Shown here: piece after piece, positions 35,263 to 46,015 of the stretch | How positions within the stretch are numbered: the stretch's first letter is position 1 | Layout of the letters: each line of letters begins with the position of its first letter | NCBI GenBank assembly: GCA_030847615.1 | Contig: JAUMIR010000001.1 | Location: 162,723,001-162,787,000 of the forward strand | Reading direction: 5' to 3' | From: Gambelia wislizenii | Lineage: Eukaryota > Chordata > Lepidosauria > Squamata > Crotaphytidae | DNA: 64,000 nt | Made by a program: the position numbers and the translations under genes | Notes under the pieces: model-generated | Told to the model about the DNA's origin: nothing | Databases searched by the model: none | Seen by the model: the letters and a program-made list of their open reading frames with translations, nothing else

Positions 35263-35897
35263 TGTTGTATGTGGGGAAATAATCATTGTAATGTAAAAGC
35301 AATCTTGTGTACCTCATTCACAATCTTAGATAAGTCTAGGGTTTTTTCCCTGCATGCATTTTGTTCTCCCAAAATTCCATTCTCTTACTTCACTGGGCAC
35401 TTCTAGCCAACTAGAAGTGCTAGATGATTCACACATGACCTAATTTGAATTTTATTGCTTTTGTGTAACTTGCATGCTTCTGAATCTGACTCTCCATGAG
35501 AATGGATGCATCTTAAGCTTTCCTGTAACCATGCCATGATGCATCGGAACCCAGCCCACGGCTGTAGGCTGGTGAGTCTCTCTTACCCATTCTTAGTCAG
35601 GTAAGGAACTTTTCTTAAGTTTGTTTTAGTATGTAGATTGAGACTGATATACCTTCAGTAAACTTTGTTTTGCATTTTAAACTGACTCCTTTGTTTTGTA
35701 ATGAGTCTAATTTAACTGGGGGATCCCAGACCTCTGATGATAATTGAGCTTAAGTCTGCTTCTTAATCGCACTCTGCATAAAGCGTGAAGTCAAATGTGA
35801 CTGAATGATTTTACCTTTTTAAAAAAGGAGATAATTCTTGTTGTTTTTAAAGGACTAGATCCTGCAATTTTATTTTTAGACTCATTACCTTCCTACA
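35263..35897 (+). repeat. Copia 3' LTR (635 bp)
   Basis: TGTTG...TACA bounded, followed by the right copy of CTTTT at 35,898-35,902. It carries the 107 bases absent from the 5' LTR (about 35,414-35,520), including TAGAAGTGCTAG next to the shared CACTTCTAGCC, a small hairpin. Confidence 0.95.
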
Positions 35898-35902
35898 CTT
35901 TT

Positions 35903-37269
35903 CTTTGCCAGCTTTGTCATGGGTATGCTGTGTACATAACAAAGCTGCATATGAGGAAAAAATATCCTTGGGTCCTCTTCTGTTTTCCCCAGATTTCTCA
36001 TGTGTACGCTCCAACAATAAAGTGCAAAGGCAAAGAAAATGGAGGGATGAATCCAAAGGCATGCATTGCTCATTCTCCTATTGTCTTTTCCATTGTCCCC
36101 CAAAATGTAAACACGAGGAGTACCTTAAGGTTGCCAGGGGACAGGGGAGAGAGAACTCTCTTTCTCCCCTGTCTCTGTCGCTTTCCCACCCCCATCCCTC
36201 CCTCAACCATCACGCACTCAGAGATGATGCTATGGTTGGCTAATCATATCAGCAGAACTTTTGTTGAGGGATTGGCAGGTAGGGGGTGTTAAGTTAAATT
36301 AATCAGATGCAGCACTGGAAGGAGTCCTTAATATTCCCTTCATCACTATGAATTCATGAAGATGGTTAAAAATATGTTTTTTAAAAAGTAAAGCCAGCTT
36401 CTTAAGCAGTGAACAATGCAAAAGAGGAATTGTCATTTGGATCTGAGATACCTCTTTTCTTCAATTCAGCTATTCCTTCTTTTAATCTAGGAGAGAAGGG
36501 TTTTTTAAAAAAATAATAAGAAGAAGTGCTCAGAACACAATCTCAAATTGGTTAAACTAGAAGGTAGCCAGGATTGAATGATGAAGATATTATGGCAGTT
36601 ATGATCTTGGCACAGTGAGAAATTATATTTTAAAATCTTGTTACTGAGGCTATTCTCAATCAGGAAACCTGACACATTAAAAAAAAAAATCAATTTTTAC
36701 CAGAGAGTGAGACAAATTGCTAGGAACAAATTACGCAAACCAGGACATCTAAAGTTAATACATAACATTTCTTAGATGCATAATTCACTCCAATATATTA
36801 ATTTCTAATGGCGTCTCCATTTTGGCTTTATTTTTGTTGAATAAATCATGACACGGTGTAATATGTCATGTGTTGCAGTTCATCTGAGGTTGTATTTACC
36901 TAATACAACTTGCTAAGGAACAGACTATTATGATGATGTCCTGATATGTAAAGCCATAGAATTCAAAGAGGGTGTACTTTCTTTTTCACACAACTGTACA
37001 TATGGGAGGTACCAATTTCCTAACCACCTGTACCTCTCTTCTACCTTCTGTATATCTCTTCATCTAGCTTTCTTTTTCACTATTCAGCAAACGTTTTCAT
37101 ACGTGGTATAAAATGTTGTCCATGTTCAGACATCATGTTCAAACACAGCTCAGTGTGGTGAGAAGCCACAGAGAGCCTCACACTTCTGCCTTCCAAGTGG
37201 AGCCAGGTGCTGCTGCATCATCAGCCCAAAACTTAGCAGACTTTTAATGAGTAACTGCTTGCAAGGAAC
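35903..37269. other. Intergenic
   Basis: Nothing recognised. Confidence 0.35.
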
Positions 37270-37470
37270 CTTTTTATGGGGTGTGTGCTTTATTTAAACT
37301 TTTATATACTTTTTAATGATTTTAAACTTTACAAAATGTACAGTTTTAACATGATTTTAACTGAGTTTAGAATTTTATTGTTCTGGTTTTAGCTCATTCT
37401 TTTTGTGACCTACCTTGGGTCCAGCTCCAGGAGAAAAATGGCATATACATAAAATAAGAATAAATCAATA
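37270..37470 (+). mobile_element. L2-like LINE 3' tail
   Basis: A TTTTAA-rich lead is followed by TGACCTACCTTGGGTCCAG and GGCATATACATAAAATAAGAATAAATC, the typical end of L2-like LINEs and their SINEs. Similar ends lie at about 14,590-14,735, 16,815-16,916 and 56,790-56,965. Confidence 0.5.
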
Positions 37471-37793
37471 ACTGTCAAATACCGTGCAATCTAGAGAGGG
37501 CTTTTTCACCAGTGATCTTATAACTGCCTCCTTTAGGCATGGTAGAACTCTGTCTTGTTTTGATGAGGCATTGACTGCTCCATCGACCCACTTAGCCAGT
37601 TCCCCTCTGACTCTTTTAATAAACCAGGAAGAACAGGGGTCGAATACACATGTGCAGTCTCTTAATTGCCCAAGACTCCTGTTTACATCCTCAGACAATA
37701 CAAACTGAAAAGTATTCATTATCACTGTGCAAACAGAAACCAAAGTTGCATCCACTAGATCTTGTATTAATCATAGCATCCAATGCAGACTAG

Positions 37794-38144
37794 GGACATT
37801 TTCAGACAGCGTTTTAGCGTGCCTTCCGCGGGAGGAGCTCCCGGGAGAGGGACGGCGCTCTTTTGCGGCAGGGGGACATTTTTGGACGCCGCTGTCCCTC
37901 TCCCGAAACTATCAGTGTCACTTCCGTGAAGCTTTGGAAGCCGCAGAGCCATATTTTAATCACAGAAGTTCCCCGTGATTAAAATATGGCGCTGCGGCTT
38001 CCGAAGCTTCACGGAAGTGACACTGATGGTTTCAGGAGAGGGACGGCGGCATCCAAAAATGATCCCCTGCTGCACAAGGGCACCGTCCCTCTCCCGGGAG
38101 CTCCTCCCATGATAGGCACGCAAAAATGCTGTCTGAAAATGTCC
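37794..38144. mobile_element. Near-perfect 351-bp palindromic MITE, TAG duplication
   Basis: It starts GGACATTTTCAGACAGCG and ends with the complement (CTGTCTGAAAATGTCC). The two halves pair along almost the full length, with a centre near 37,975 (AGTTCCCCGTGATTAAAAT / ATATTTTAATCACAGAAG). TAG flanks each side (37,791-37,793 and 38,145-38,147). The interior is GC- and CpG-rich in an AT-rich neighbourhood. No coding potential. The ends belong to the same TCAGAC class as the 600-bp MITEs below. Confidence 0.85.
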
Positions 38145-39803
38145 TAGGTCTGAGTGATTTTATCTACAAAGTACTGTGTAAGTTACTCACAGTGGACTAT
38201 CAAGTACTTGGCTATGCAGTACCATTTAGATTTTGGGCAACTGGCCAGGCTTAAAGAATTAGTTTTGTTTAAAGCTATGATCACATACTAATAGGACAGT
38301 ATTCTACAAACACAATGGTACAGGACATTCCACTTGTATCTTTTTAAAAATCCAAGCCAAATTTGGAAAATTTGCTTTTTTTTTTTTTTTTTTTTTACTG
38401 CAACTCTTAAGAATCCATCACTGAGCACGGCACTGTCTTTGTTGAGTGGAGGGTTCTAGGAGTTATAGTTTTTTTTTTAAAAAAAATAACTCTTCCAAGT
38501 TCTTGTTTCAGGCACTTGTATAGTTCAGCCTGCATCTTCTTGCCAGTTTTTGTCTAAACTATTCATAGATGTACTACTGAAAGTAAAAGTGTTAGTCTCC
38601 AGCTTTTAAGGGACATTTACTTTCAGGATTCTTAATTATTCCAGAATGCCTCCCTTCTCAGTTTTGTTTGCCAATGGTCTCCATCCCTTTGTTAATTTGT
38701 GTTATAGCTGAAGACTAAAATAATAATAAATAGAATATCAAGGTACAAAATGCATCAAATCAGAATTGACATTTAGAAATTATGCAGGAGACTTTGTTAA
38801 AGAAGGAAGCTGCCATGAAAAAATAATAACGATAATAGCTGGTCAAATTTAGTGGTGGAGATCTGATCCCTTATTCACTTTTACATAAGCTATTGGTGGC
38901 TGCTCTTGCGAGTCCTTTCAGAAACTTTGCTTTGCTGGCATATATGGCTCACTTATTACCCGAATAAAATAGAATATCTGAAATGCCACAGTAAAAGTCA
39001 TTTCTTTTCCAATAGGTGTTAAACTACACAAGCTTAGCTAAAACAGCTACAGATGAACTGAGGCTTGTAAGTGAAATCTGGCCAGAGGGTGGGAGAAGCC
39101 AGAGGGTGGGAGAAGAGGAATCTCTCTGGTAGGGAGCCGCCAAATCTCCAGACCACACCAACAGGGCAGAAGTGGGCTGGAGGTGCAGCTGGAGTAAACA
39201 GCTCCATGGCTGGCATACTGTTCCTACATTCCAAGAGTTATGCTCAGGAGAGGACAGAAAAGCTTTGGGTCCAGCAGCTCGAAGTCCTCTCCAGACCCAC
39301 ACTCAGCACACTCCCCGCTAGGGTTATGTACTCTCCAACATTTCACAGATGAAAACCATGTCACATGTGGCCAAGCAACATCAGAGTGTGATCAAGATTG
39401 CATGAGGAAGAGCACACAGACTAGGAATGGCTGCAGCAGATTGCTTTTGCTTGAGCTTACTGGGAAGGGCAAGATTCTGTCCCTTCCTCTTCATTCCCTG
39501 ATGCTGGGTTAATGGAGTGCAAACTACTTTTGCAGTTTGAACTCAATTTACAGCAATGGAGGTAAGCTGAGGACAAAGAGAGAAAGTGGGAGAGGAGTAT
39601 TAGGACATTTCAAAAACAGATGAAAAAAATGGGATGACAGAGGATTAATAAGGACTGTCTCTGCCAAATCAGGACAGTTGGAGTACACTTGCTTTTGTTA
39701 ATGCAATAGGTTTCCCTAGCGTTCCAGCTATCAAATGTTAGCCTGTCAGACGTTAGCAAGTCTAGTTCATTCTGTTCATGCTGAGTCTTTGCAATCCTAT
39801 ATA
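38145..39803. other. Intergenic, (T)n at about 38,377-38,396
   Basis: No gene supported. The poly-T run may be a retroposed A-tail on the minus strand. The stretches 14,755-15,065 and 39,330-39,680 share several phrases (CAGAGTGTG, GGGAAGGGCAAGAT, GAGTGCAAACTACTTTTG), so they are two copies of one unnamed repeat of about 300 bp. Confidence 0.4.
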
Positions 39804-40067
39804 CAGGTCACCTCCTGTATCCGTTTGGGATAGGTTCCTGGACTTACCATTTATAAATGGAACCACAGATAACAGCAAACCCTATTAAAATAAAGGACTT
39901 CCAGTACCAACATACCATAGAGTTGTGTTGGAGGACCTGGTGATTCCTAGAGAGGTGTCCTCTCTAGGCATTTTCCAGCATGACTCTATGGTATGTGTCT
40001 TTATTTTTCAGCTGCAGATAACTGAAACTACAGATAATTGGTCCTACAGATAGGGGGGCATGCCCTG
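39804..40067. mobile_element. Tigger-like MITE flanked by TA
   Basis: It starts CAGGTCACCTCCTGTATCCG and ends GATAGGGGGGCATGCCCTG, flanked by TA. The interior is an inverted repeat around TCCTAGAGAGGTGTCCTCTC. Confidence 0.7.
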
Positions 40068-40712
40068 TATTAAATAATGTTTTTTGGGCATGTGAGCTGC
40101 TCCTAGGATGCATCATATGCTTGTAAATGTCTTTGTCCTTAGTGAGAAATGGTGTCTCAACACACTGAAGCACTGCATTGAATAAAATGGTTAACCACCA
40201 TGAGAGTGTTTCACACTTCAGGGGTGTTTGTGAAAACTTCATTTGCATGCACACGACCCCTCTACACCCATGATTTTGCTTAGAAAACTGTTGCACAAAA
40301 TACACTTGAATGCAAAACTCCAACACTTTTTGTAAAAGGAATTTTGCAAAAATATCCAAATAACATGGAAGAGGAGGAAAAAGAAGAGGAGGAGAAAAGA
40401 GAAGAATTCACAAACTCCTGTAGTCTTGCCCAGCCGTGTAAATCTTTCAGAGTCCTTTGTGTGTGCAAGAGCAAAATAAGTGATGATTTACACCTTTAGC
40501 TGTTGCTTATGTCTGACCTTGGGGCAAACTAGTTGAAGCTCATACACAGTGAGTTACATCCTCAGTCCATAAAGAAGGTGGGAAGTAAACACTACAAAGC
40601 AAAAGCTGGAAGGCTTTAGGAGTGGGGACAAAGCAATCCAAGAGGGAGCAAGCAGGAAGAAGGAATCCAGGCAAGGGCCATTCCAAAACAAAGGGTTTTT
40701 TTTTCCAACAGA

Positions 40713-41061
40713 GGAGATTATCAGACAGGAACAAAAAAAAGTGTTCCTGTCCCACAATCTCCACTCCAGTCCCTGTCCCACCCCTGACCTGCCACAATCA
40801 CCCTCCCATCGCACTTACCTTTTCTAATGTCGTTCCAGCAGCCCAGGAGTGACTGGAGCTCTAACGGAGCTCCATTTGCTTCCTGGATCAAAATCCCATG
40901 AATTCTCATGAGAAGACACGAGTGCAGGAAATTCAAAAATAAAAAGAACAGAAAAAAAGTGACAGCAAGCACAAAAACTTTAAAATGTTAAAGTAACCTG
41001 GAGGGGGAACCCTTTTGCAATCTCCTGGCATTTGTGTATTTTAATGTGTCTGGTAATCTCC
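40713..41061. mobile_element. Foldback MITE, copy E, internally deleted, AGA duplication
   Basis: It starts GGAGATTATCAGACAGGAAC and ends GTCTGGTAATCTCC. AGA flanks both ends (40,710-40,712 and 41,062-41,064). The left half aligns with the copy at 54.7 kb (GTTCCTGTC, TTCCTGGATCAAAATCC, GTGACAGCAAGCACAAAAAC) but the central 240 bases are missing. Confidence 0.8.
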
Positions 41062-41735
41062 AGAGAAGAAACGGCACCATCAGAACTCTCCTGTCTCCTT
41101 ATTTAGTCCTCATGAAGAAACAGGGGGCACACTTGGCAGTGAATGGAAGCTGAAGGAAAGTTTAAGCTTCTCTCATGCATGTATGCTTGTCCCTACCTGG
41201 ATGCACTTACTACTTACATACACTTACTAGACTTGCTTACATTAACTTACTAGCAGGTAAAATAGAAAAGACTCTTAAATTTCATACTGAAGATATCATA
41301 TAACATGTAGTTTATCCCTAATATGCCAATTTCCTCCCCACACACACACACACACCTTCCTTTCTACATCTAGTAAATGAAACTTCATTTGCAAAGAAAG
41401 CTGCCCATAGAAAAATTCCACGATCTGCAATCAGGCAGCAGATTTATAAGTACTGACCCAATGAAGTAGTGGCCCCAAATCCACCATCACATTTCACCAG
41501 ACTGGGTGTTTGTTGGAGTAGAAATAGATTCCCAGGGTGTTAGCCCCTTTACTGGGGAAAAGATGAAGATTGATTCAATTAAGATTCAATCTCCTTAGCA
41601 GAGTTCAGAAGTGGAAGAGTTAAATCTCTTGGGTCTTTCAGAGACTAGCTTTTAGCAAAGGAAGGCAAACAGGCAGTATGCAAGTTTCATGGCTATAAAC
41701 TTTACTAATTACATTTAAAGGTAAATTCAAACATA

Positions 41736-42914
41736 CAGTCATCCCTTGGAATCCGCGGCTTTGGATTTCACGGTTTTGTGTATTTGGGGAAAGCCACTGA
41801 GGGTTTGTTTGGCATTTGTTCTCTGTGGGGGGTTGGAGCCGAGGGCCAAGCAAACCCCCAGTGGCTTTGCAGTGAACACACTGCTTTCTTCCAGCTTTGT
41901 TCCATTTGGGTGGGGAACCAGGGCCAAGGAAAGCCACCCAACTCCCCCCACAAAATGGAACGAAGCGGGGGCATTTAGTGACTTTCCTCAGGCTTCATTC
42001 CATTCATCAGGGGGAGACAGGGCTGAGGAAAGCCATCCAACACCCAGTTTTCCTCACCCCTGGCTCCCCCATGCCAAACGGAACAAAGCAGGAGGAAAGC
42101 CAGGTGTTTGGCAAATTTCCTCTGGCTTTGTTCTGTTTGATGGGGGGAGCCAGGGCCAAGGAAAGCCACCAAATGTGGGCTGGGGGGAGCCAAAGCCTGA
42201 ACAAACCCTCAGCGGCTTTTCGGCCAGCATGGGTTTGGGTTTGTTTGGGCTTTGGCTTCCCCCCTGCCTGCATGCCACAGGGAATGAGGTGGAGGAAACC
42301 CGGGGCTGTCTGGAAAGCCACCCATTTCTTATAGCATGGGGGGGGGAGCCAAAGCATGGACAACCCAAACCTGCACTGGCTGCAAAGCCACTGAGGGTTT
42401 GCTCGGGCTTTGGTTTCACCTCCATGCTACAAGAAATGAGTGGCTTTGCAGCCAGCCCCGGATTTGCTCCACCTCATCCCCTGTGGCTCACAGGTGGGGG
42501 AGATAGCCAAAGCCTGAACAAACCCTCAGCGGCTTTTCAGCCAGCACAGGTTTGGCTTCGGCCCTGCCTGTGTGCCACAGGGAAAGAGGCGGAAGAAACC
42601 CGGGGCTGGCTGCAAAGCCACCTGTTTCTTGTAGCGTGAGAGGGGGAGCCAAAGCCCGAACAAATCCAAACCCATATCGCTGTGTGGCTTGGCTGGGGAG
42701 GCAGGCAGTATTGCCACGCGGCTTGGCTGGGAGGAGGTGGGCTGCCAGCCCCCCAGCTAAGCTGCTTTTGGCCTGAATGGCATGGTGGCAGTGACGGAAC
42801 AAGCGACGGTGAGGGTGGCAGTGGCGGAGGCCTGGGAGGCGTATTTTTATTCACCATTTTCAGTTTCGTGGGTGTCTTGTACCCCTAACCCCCGTGAAAA
42901 TGAAGGGACGACTG
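41736..42914. mobile_element. Tigger-like element of 1.18 kb with tandem internal repeat
   Basis: The ends are CAGTCATCCCTTGGAATCCG and AAAATGAAGGGACGACTG, flanked by TA. Inside, a GC-rich unit of about 317 bp is duplicated: CAAAGCCTGAACAAACCCTC occurs at 42,191 and 42,508, and shorter related units (GGAAAGCCAC, GCAAAGCCACTGAGGGTTTG) fill the rest. A 297-codon open frame through the repeats has no protein homology that I recognise and I treat it as spurious. Confidence 0.75.
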
Positions 42915-43370
42915 TATATACGTGCAGTGTCCTAGCCCTGGCTAACTGCAGGAAAGTTTCAAGAAGAGAGGTAGCTCAACAGAGCCTACACTCAACATCT
43001 TGAGGAAAGAAGAAGAAGAGGAGGAGGAGGAGGAGGAGGAGGGGGGAGTCTTTTATGTGCTTGCAAACATACCTGAAAGGTTTCCAGGTCACATGGTGTG
43101 ATTGCTTAGATACATTCCCACAATGGGTGACTGAGCAAAAGGAAAACGGTCTAGAGACAGCATGTATAGGAAACCTGTACTGTGTGAGTCCCCAGTGTTC
43201 TAATAGCAAATGGAAGGGTGTTAAAAAGAAATGCTTGGTTGGGAAACATTTTCCAACAATTTTAAAACAGAGCATGGTTGATGAAACAGGTTGATGAATC
43301 TGTGTTTTGGAACTTTATTAAGATGGAGCATAAGAATTAAGAACAGATTATCAAATGCAGCAAAAAACAT
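42915..43370. other. Intergenic, (GAG)n at 43,010-43,041
   Basis: Nothing but a GAG/GAA trinucleotide tract. Confidence 0.5.
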
Positions 43371-43602
43371 GTCAGAAGAATGCTACAAGAACAAAAATGG
43401 GTGATATTACCAGACAACGACATCCTTCAGCTGGTTTGGGGGCATAGCATGGGTGTGAATAAAGTGTCCCTTTTTATCGACAGCTTAGCCCATCAATAAA
43501 AAAGGGATGCTTTATTCACACCAGTGCTATGCCCCTGGAATGGCTGAGGATGTGGGGGTCTGATAATGTTGCCCTTTTTGTTCTTGTAGTGTTCTTCTGA
43601 TG
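43371..43602. mobile_element. Palindromic MITE F
   Basis: Both halves pair nearly throughout: left GTCAGAAGAATGCTACAAGA against right TTCTTGTAGTGTTCTTCTGA, and inner GGTGTGAATAAAGTGTCCC against GGGATGCTTTATTCACACC. The centre is AGCTTAGCCCATCAATAAAA, a phrase also found in copy D. Target duplication not identified. Confidence 0.8.
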
Positions 43603-44026
43603 TGGTTTGGGACATGGTTTTGTGCTGTGTTCCCCTGCATCGGATAAAGTTCTTAGACAGGTTGGGCAATACAAAGTGCTATGGCACATTTCAGGTTGCA
43701 GTTACCAAGATTGCTAAACCCCTTCCCCATCTAAAATTTATCTCCTGCTTTACTAAGATAAAACATGCCATATTTCTCTTTGCCATCTATGTTCTATTTA
43801 TGTAACATAGTCCTTGTATGTTTTATGTAAAGTTAGGATCAGCTCCAGGTGACTGCTGGATTTTATTTTATTTAAGAAATGGGAGTTTAGCCATGGTTTT
43901 CTCCTTTACTCCTTGGACGTTTGCAGGGCTTCTCCATTTAAAAGTCATAGTAGCCAAGCCTCCCATCACCATCCATTTTCGCTTGTGATGAACATCTATA
44001 GTACAGACTGGAAAAGAGATAATTTT

Positions 44027-44112
44027 GGACTATAGTTCCCAGAGTCTTCCCTGCTGCAAAAGGCAACTCTGACCATATTGGCTGACGTTTCTGGGAGCTG
44101 TAGTCCCTAAAA
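44027..44112. mobile_element. Short foldback MITE (GGACTATAGTTCCCAGAG type)
   Basis: GGACTATAGTTCCCAGAGTC at left is matched by TTCTGGGAGCTGTAGTCC at right. Relatives are at 20,873-20,958 and 57,953-58,043. Confidence 0.6.
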
Positions 44113-44654
44113 GTGTGAGTGCTGAGTATTCTAGAATATGTTCTCATGACTGGTACATGGTTACAGTGAGGCTACAAAGGCATTATATGGGAAGGTGTTT
44201 TAAAAGAGGTTAGACTCTTTGTTCTGGCATTGCCTATTCTATTGAACTGGAGATGGCAGGGCTGAACTTGGGATGTTCTGTACGAATGGCAAATGTTGTA
44301 ACACAAAGCTATCCTTCCTCCTCCCAGCTTGGCCTTTTTTGGGTGTGCATCCCAAATATGTCCCAGGATTATCTGAAGCATGAAGAAGTTAAACAGTACC
44401 TGTCCTTTCACAAGTGGACAAATCAATGTGGAAAGTATTCTCTAAAGCAGGCTAGGTAGTATAATGTCCCTCTAGATATTATTGAAGTGACACCTCCATT
44501 AGCCCAAACCATCTTAGCCAGTGATGGACAACACTTGGAGAGTCACATAATATTCCCCAATTTTACTTTAAAAGTAAAAAAAAAAATCTGAAAGTAAAAA
44601 GTTTGAGAACTGTTGCAGTAGATTGTTCAGATTAAGTATTAGGACATTGGTAGG

Positions 44655-44880
44655 GGGCCAGCATGGTGTAGTGGTTTGAGTGTTTGAGGTTTCACAGCTC
44701 CGCTCAGCCATGGAAACTCACTGGATGACCTTGAACAAGTCAAATTGCCTCAGCCTCAAAGGAGGGCAAGGGCAAGCCCCCTTTGATCAAATCTTGCCAA
44801 GAAAACCCCATGATAGTTTTGCCTTAGGGCTGCCGTAGGTCAAAGATGACATGAAGGCACACACCACCAACAAGGGGAAC
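44655..44880 (+). mobile_element. tRNA-derived SINE
   Basis: The head CCAGCATGGTGTAGTGGTTTGAG has an A-box-like segment. Then come ATGGAAACTCACTGGATGAC, CTTGCCAAGAAAACCCCATG and the tail ATGAAGGCACACACCACCAAC. Confidence 0.8.
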
Positions 44881-45782
44881 AAATTACTTTTAAAAAGAAA
44901 AAGAAAAGAAGAAGTCTTTTCCCCACATTACATATTATTTCAGCCACATTCATAAGATCGTATATTTCTTAGAGGCAAAAGTCCATTCTTTGCTTTAGTG
45001 AAATTGTCCTAAGAAAAAACAGACAATTCATCACAATAAAGCAGTACTGCAAAAATAGTCAAGAGGCATTCTGAAACCATGTGAGAGAGGAAATAAAAGA
45101 GTCTTTACAGGGGCACCCTGAGGCACAGGGGAGAACATGCCTTTAAGTGCCATATCCCTTAGGGAAGTAGGAGGCCATTTTGCTGTTCTACTTGAGATAC
45201 TAGAATGCTCATGGGTAGACCAAGGGATGACTGATTGAATGTAAAAATCCACTGATAAATATTCATGAATCTGAGAATATTCAGCAATGTTAAGGTTGAA
45301 CTGGGGAAAGAACAAAGGAGGGGGGGGAGGCAGCCTTCACCGAATGGCTTAATTTTAGGCAACTCAGTCTTTATGGATATATCAGTAAGTACTTTGTATT
45401 AAGCAGACAATATTCAAATTGTGATGGCTAAGAGTTACAGTTCCCCCAGAAGAGAAAAATGAAGATTGCTTATTTGCACAAGCTAATTAATTTAAATATA
45501 TGTACATGGAAATCTGTCTGTTGCTTGGCTAAACTAAAATAATATTGGTTGATCAACAGGGGAAAATAACCCTCTACAGCTAATTTCAAAATGAAATCTA
45601 AGGATAACCTAAGAAGAAACAACATTATTTAATAACAGATATGCAAAGCAGGGGGCTAATAGGTTTTACAATATTCTTGGAAAGGGACAGGAAGCATGAT
45701 CTAGGAGCTGTGGTATAGTAGGCATACAAAGTTGAATTGCCCAGACTTTTTGATTATCAGGGACAATAGCATCATCTGCGAG
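44881..45782. other. Intergenic
   Basis: Nothing recognised. Confidence 0.35.
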
Positions 45783-46015
45783 AGCAAGCATGATGTGGCA
45801 GTTTGAGCATTGGACCAGGACTCTGGAAGACCAGGATTCAAATCCCCACTTGGCTATGGAAACACACTGTGTGATCTTGGGCAAGTCACATGCCCTTAGC
45901 CTCAGAGGAAGGCAATGGCAAACCCCTCTGAACAAATCTTGCCAAGAATGCCCTATGATAGGTTCACTTTAGGGCCTTCATAAGTCAGATATGACTTGAA
46001 GACACGTAACAAAGT
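45783..46015 (+). mobile_element. tRNA-derived SINE, well preserved
   Basis: This copy has the clearest head: A box TGATGTGGCAGTTTGAGC and B-box region GGATTCAAATCCCC, followed by CTATGGAAACACACTGTGTG, GAGGAAGGCAATGGCAAACC and tail GACTTGAAGACACGTAACAA. Confidence 0.8.

Larger units (their letters stand above)
30554..35897 (+). mobile_element. Full-length Ty1/copia LTR retrotransposon
   Basis: A complete element of 5,344 bp: 5' LTR, primer-binding site, gag-protease frame, integrase-RT-RNase H frame, polypurine tract and 3' LTR, in copia order (integrase before RT). Both LTRs start TGTTG and end ACA. The perfect 5-bp target duplication and LTRs that match base for base outside one indel mean the insertion is very recent. 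It cannot make its polyprotein normally because of a TGA in gag and a frameshift before integrase. Copia elements are sparse in vertebrate genomes, so a near-intact copy is notable. Confidence 0.97.

Noticed and set aside
41746..42639. A 297-codon open frame
   Set aside because: It runs through GC-rich tandem units inside a TA-flanked MITE; overlapping frames of similar length exist on the other strand and the repeat explains them.
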